Shown piece after piece: positions 19,036 through 20,762 of a stretch of 20,762 bases of DNA. This stretch comes from a virus: positions 1-20,762 of IMG/VR virus record IMGVR_UViG_3300022707_001440, one strand, 5' to 3'. Under the pieces are notes generated by a model. The model did no database searches. It saw only the letters and a program-made list of their open reading frames with translations, and was not told the DNA's origin. Each line of letters opens with the position of its first letter. Positions within the stretch are counted from its first letter, which is position 1. The translations under genes were made by a program, and so were the position numbers.

Positions 19036-19208
19036 GACCAGCAATTTTCTCCGTAAGTGTTAATTAAAAATGTGTCGATGTATGCCTTCGAAGCTCCAAC
19101 AATGAAATCATGCTGATGCTTTTTTCTCCCTACAAAGGCCGTAATTGTAAAAACCTTACTTGGTTTTGGCCTTGCTATTTCTGCGATTTGTTCAAATGAA
19201 TTGTTCAT
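19023..19208 (-). CDS. 61-aa unknown protein
   Basis: MNNSFEQIAEIARPKPSKVF then TITAFVGRKKHQHDFIVGAS and KAYIDTFLINTYGENCWSWE. Beta hairpin rich in Lys/His followed by a helix. Start overlaps the upstream stop (ATGA at 19205-19208). No family recognised. Confidence 0.6.
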   Translation of the reverse strand: MNNSFEQIAEIARPKPSKVFTITAFVGRKKHQHDFIVGASKAYIDTFLINTYGENCWSWEH

Positions 19209-19423
19209 TCTCTTATAAGTTTAGTTTCCATCATGTAAGGCATTTCCGCGATGTTCTCGCTGCTTTCATTATCTTCTAAATGTGCAGTTAATCCGCTTTC
19301 ATTATCAGTTACATTCAAGCGATAACCATCCCATTCAAGCCATATTTTATTTTGATCCATGTACGACTCCAATTTTCGTAACTTTTTTGTCAATGGATGC
19401 AATTCTGTTAATTTAGTTGCCAT
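19205..19423 (-). CDS. 72-aa unknown acidic protein
   Basis: MATKLTELHPLTKKLRKLES opens a basic helix; then MDQNKIWLEWDGYRLNVTDN and an acidic tail HLEDNESSENIAEM. Start context AGATATGG. No family recognised. Confidence 0.6.
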   Translation of the reverse strand: MATKLTELHPLTKKLRKLESYMDQNKIWLEWDGYRLNVTDNESGLTAHLEDNESSENIAEMPYMMETKLIRE

Positions 19424-19431
19424 ATCTATAA

Positions 19432-19617
19432 TTATTTAATTTTAGAATCAAAAGATATTTTTTCAGTCATTCCTATTATCTCAAATGGTCCCAACATTTG
19501 TGACATTACATATTTATGAATCTCGTTATCATTTGTTTCTTCTGGTACTTCATAAATATCAACTCTCCAATCAGACCCTCGATAAGGGTGCTTTATAATT
19601 ACTGCAACTTTTCTCAT
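19432..19617 (-). CDS. 61-aa unknown protein
   Basis: MRKVAVIIKHPYRGSDWRVD then IYEVPEETNDNEIHKYVMSQ and GPFEIIGMTEKISF. Probably a small alpha/beta fold; the start follows the upstream stop by one base. No family recognised. Confidence 0.6.
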   Translation of the reverse strand: MRKVAVIIKHPYRGSDWRVDIYEVPEETNDNEIHKYVMSQMLGPFEIIGMTEKISFDSKIK

Positions 19618-19618
19618 A

Positions 19619-19987
19619 TCAATCTAAATTTAGTGTAATTCCTGATTTTCTATCTGACTCGATTAAAGCCCCTATAAGGGCTTCGTCTTGTGCTACTGTC
19701 CTTGGTGCTACGTAAGCATTTATCGTTATGTCAGCATCATTCCTGATGATTCCAGTAATAAAGAAAGCCTTTGTAAGATGCAGCGACTTGACTAATGATA
19801 AATCAATGTGCTTTGAAGGTAAATTATCATAAAGCCAATTGATATCTATAACCGTAATTGTCCGGTTCATCATGTTTCGGACTTTCAAGGAAATAGAAAG
19901 TAATTCTTTATAGCTTCTTTGATCTCCGAATGCTTGCAGGCTTTTAACCTTTCGGTGTGACATACTCATTATATCGTATTTTCTCAT
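19619..19987 (-). CDS. 122-aa unknown protein
   Basis: The ATG at 19985-19987 (MRKYDIMSMSHRKVKSLQAF) is preferred: the frame stays open 53 codons further upstream, but that extension overlaps two better-supported small genes and has a shadow-like composition. The protein continues with SISLKVRNMMNRTITVIDIN and SLVKSLHLTKAFFITGIIRN, ending in the acidic EALIGALIESDRKSGITLNL. Probably alpha/beta. No family recognised. Confidence 0.55.
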   Translation of the reverse strand: MRKYDIMSMSHRKVKSLQAFGDQRSYKELLSISLKVRNMMNRTITVIDINWLYDNLPSKHIDLSLVKSLHLTKAFFITGIIRNDADITINAYVAPRTVAQDEALIGALIESDRKSGITLNLD

Positions 19988-19989
19988 GA

Positions 19990-20094
19990 TTATTTGAATT
20001 TTTCGATTACGAAATAAATAAGAGGGATTAATAAAAGTACTATTGCCATGCCTCCCCAAATAACCGGCTCGATTTGATGTAAAAAGTTTTCCAT
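19990..20094 (-). CDS. 34-aa single-span membrane peptide
   Basis: MENFLHQIEPVIWGGMAIVL then LLIPLIYFVIEKFK. One strong transmembrane helix (about residues 11-30) with a short charged end on each side. ATG at 20092-20094, TAA at 19990-19992. Its start region nearly repeats that of the next gene upstream. It could be a holin-like or regulatory membrane peptide, but at 34 residues no call can be made. Confidence 0.5.
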   Translation of the reverse strand: MENFLHQIEPVIWGGMAIVLLLIPLIYFVIEKFK

Positions 20095-20096
20095 TT

Positions 20097-20273
20097 CTAA
20101 AAGTTTGTTTTGTTAAATTCTTCAATATCAATATTCTGGCTTTCAATGTAATCTTGAAAATCTCTCAGGTCTATATAATTGATGCCTTCAATTTTGTTGT
20201 TGTACTGATCAACCATCTTTTCAAATGCTTCGATTAAAATTTGATGTACTGGATTTGTTTTTACAGTTTCCAT
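20097..20273 (-). CDS. 58-aa unknown protein, first gene of the leftward operon
   Basis: METVKTNPVHQILIEAFEKM then VDQYNNKIEGINYIDLRDFQ and DYIESQNIDIEEFNKTNF: helical and acidic. ATG at 20271-20273, about 45 bases after the TAnnTTTG box at 20320. Being promoter-proximal, it should be strongly expressed very early. No family recognised. Confidence 0.6.
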   Translation of the reverse strand: METVKTNPVHQILIEAFEKMVDQYNNKIEGINYIDLRDFQDYIESQNIDIEEFNKTNF

Positions 20274-20319
20274 ATCTAAAAGTTTATGTTTTTGATTATT
20301 AATTACTTAACTAACGATA

Positions 20320-20327
20320 CAAACATA
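20320..20327 (-). promoter_or_regulatory. leftward early promoter box
   Basis: Minus strand TATGTTTG, an exact TAnnTTTG, in a stretch of 125 bases between divergent genes. The upstream -33 region is T-rich without a clear TTG. It would start a transcript with a leader of about 40 nt ahead of the 20273 ATG and could drive the whole leftward operon. Confidence 0.55.
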
Positions 20328-20343
20328 TAACTAAATATTGGAT

Positions 20344-20371
20344 AAAAAAAATATAATATAATATATTTTTT
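20344..20371. promoter_or_regulatory. AT-only imperfect palindrome between divergent promoters
   Basis: Eight A, then TATAATATAATATA, then six T: 28 bases without G or C and nearly self-complementary. It lies between the two outward-facing boxes, a fitting place for an operator of the adjacent RHH protein, or for an easily melted or bent DNA segment. Confidence 0.4.
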
Positions 20372-20388
20372 ATTTGGCTTGATTTAAT

Positions 20389-20396
20389 TACCTTTG
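20389..20396 (+). promoter_or_regulatory. rightward promoter box
   Basis: TACCTTTG, an exact TAnnTTTG, 3 bases before the RHH start codon. A TTTG at 20373-20376 lies closer than the usual -33 distance, so the upstream element is not ideal. Standard spacing would place the transcript start at the ATG. Confidence 0.5.
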
Positions 20397-20399
20397 TAT

Positions 20400-20552
20400 A
20401 TGAGCAAAACGAAAGTAAATAAAAGTCTAACCTTCGACCCTGACATACTTAAACAGGGAATTAAGCAGGCTTATATAATTGACAGAACTTTTAGCTGGTA
20501 TGTAAATGACTTAGTAAAAAAAGATTTGAAGGCAAACAAAATGATAGAATGA
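20400..20552 (+). CDS. 50-aa ribbon-helix-helix regulator
   Basis: MSKTKVNKSLTFDPDILKQG then IKQAYIIDRTFSWYVNDLVK and KDLKANKMIE. The arrangement is textbook RHH/CopG: strand NKSLTF, helix PDILKQGIKQAYIID, turn RTFS, helix WYVNDLVKKDL. Such proteins bind palindromic operators as dimers or tetramers. It is the first gene of the rightward unit and faces the leftward operon across the control region, so it is a good candidate for the switch controlling both. The stop overlaps the next ATG as ATGA. Confidence 0.7.
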   Translation: MSKTKVNKSLTFDPDILKQGIKQAYIIDRTFSWYVNDLVKKDLKANKMIE

Positions 20553-20762
20553 TGACTGATAAAGAATGGATTGAAAGAGCCAGTTCCTTTAATTTAGGCA
20601 CCTGTATTTTTTACAATAGACCAGTTGAAATACAATCTCGTAACCAACTGAACGGTGCTGTCAAATGGGTCTTAAAAATGCACGAATGGGTGCTTGGTAA
20701 AGACGGTGAGTTTCATTATGAGCCGCAACCATCATATAGAACTGATTGGAGAGTTGATATTT
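20549..20762 (+). CDS. 5' part of an unknown gene, co-translated with the RHH gene
   Basis: Starts with two ATG codons (MMTDKEWIERASSFNLGTCI), overlapping the RHH stop, and runs off the right edge after 71 codons (... GEFHYEPQPSYRTDWRVDI). Soluble, aromatic-rich; the segment AVKWVLKMHEWVLGKDGEFH should be helix then turn. No family recognised from this part. Confidence 0.6.
   Translation, partial: MMTDKEWIERASSFNLGTCIFYNRPVEIQSRNQLNGAVKWVLKMHEWVLGKDGEFHYEPQPSYRTDWRVDI

Noticed and set aside
19666-19683. AAGCCC/GGGCTT inverted repeat
   Set aside because: Lies inside a coding region with no U-run; six pairs in coding sequence are within chance.
19988-20146. 53-codon N-terminal extension of the 122-aa gene
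   Set aside because: Overlaps the 34-aa membrane peptide and 58-aa genes, has unusual composition, and an ATG exists right after those genes.
1-20762. CRISPR array, tRNA, rRNA or insertion sequence
   Set aside because: No regular repeat-spacer pattern, no cloverleaf with conserved T-loop, and no transposase motif or terminal inverted repeats were seen.

Overview
The window is about 20.8 kb of a tailed phage or prophage that infects a member of the Bacteroidota. The phage assignment rests on an HK97-type head cassette (small and large terminase subunits, portal, prohead protease, major capsid protein, two neck-like proteins) followed by early replication and recombination genes. The host assignment is an inference from low GC content, lack of Shine-Dalgarno sequences, TAnnTTTG promoter boxes of the Bacteroides/Flavobacterium type, and short lipoprotein signal peptides. 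No tail, lysis, integrase or classical repressor gene is in view, so lifestyle cannot be decided.

Layout. Nearly every gene is on the minus strand, so transcription runs from right to left. A divergent control region lies at 20274-20399: a TAnnTTTG box facing left (20320-20327) and one facing right (20389-20396) flank an extremely AT-rich near-palindrome. To its right, a 50-aa ribbon-helix-helix protein and a second, truncated gene run on the plus strand. To its left comes a dense run of short unknown genes (20273-18739). Then follows a recombination block, 18742-16434: a 159-aa possible ssDNA-binding protein, a PD-(D/E)XK nuclease and a long coiled-coil protein. Next are a small lipoprotein, a candidate structured RNA (16030-16131), a YopX-like protein, a DNA adenine methylase, and two ~51-aa genes, one an HTH protein with a promoter and paired operator-like repeats. 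The replication block (13598-11347) has an initiator-like protein, two unknown helical proteins and a compact RecA/DnaB-fold helicase. From 11308 to 7216 is a variable stretch of about 18 very small genes, with duplicated junction sequences, two likely paralogs, a second RHH protein, a lipoprotein and a strong hairpin. The head module fills 7216-154. At the extreme left (1-108) the 3' end of a gene on the opposite strand converges on the head module.

Gene packing is extreme. Most neighbours overlap by ATGA, TAATG or TGATG, which I used to choose start codons and to recover about 15 genes under 60 codons. The most unusual signals are two minus-strand RNA folds supported by G-U pairs that would be A-C mismatches on the other strand, the repeated gene-junction sequences at 8038-8605, and TAnnTTTG boxes placed only 3-4 nt before start codons of DNA-binding proteins. 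All functional names come from motif recognition by eye; no database search was possible.
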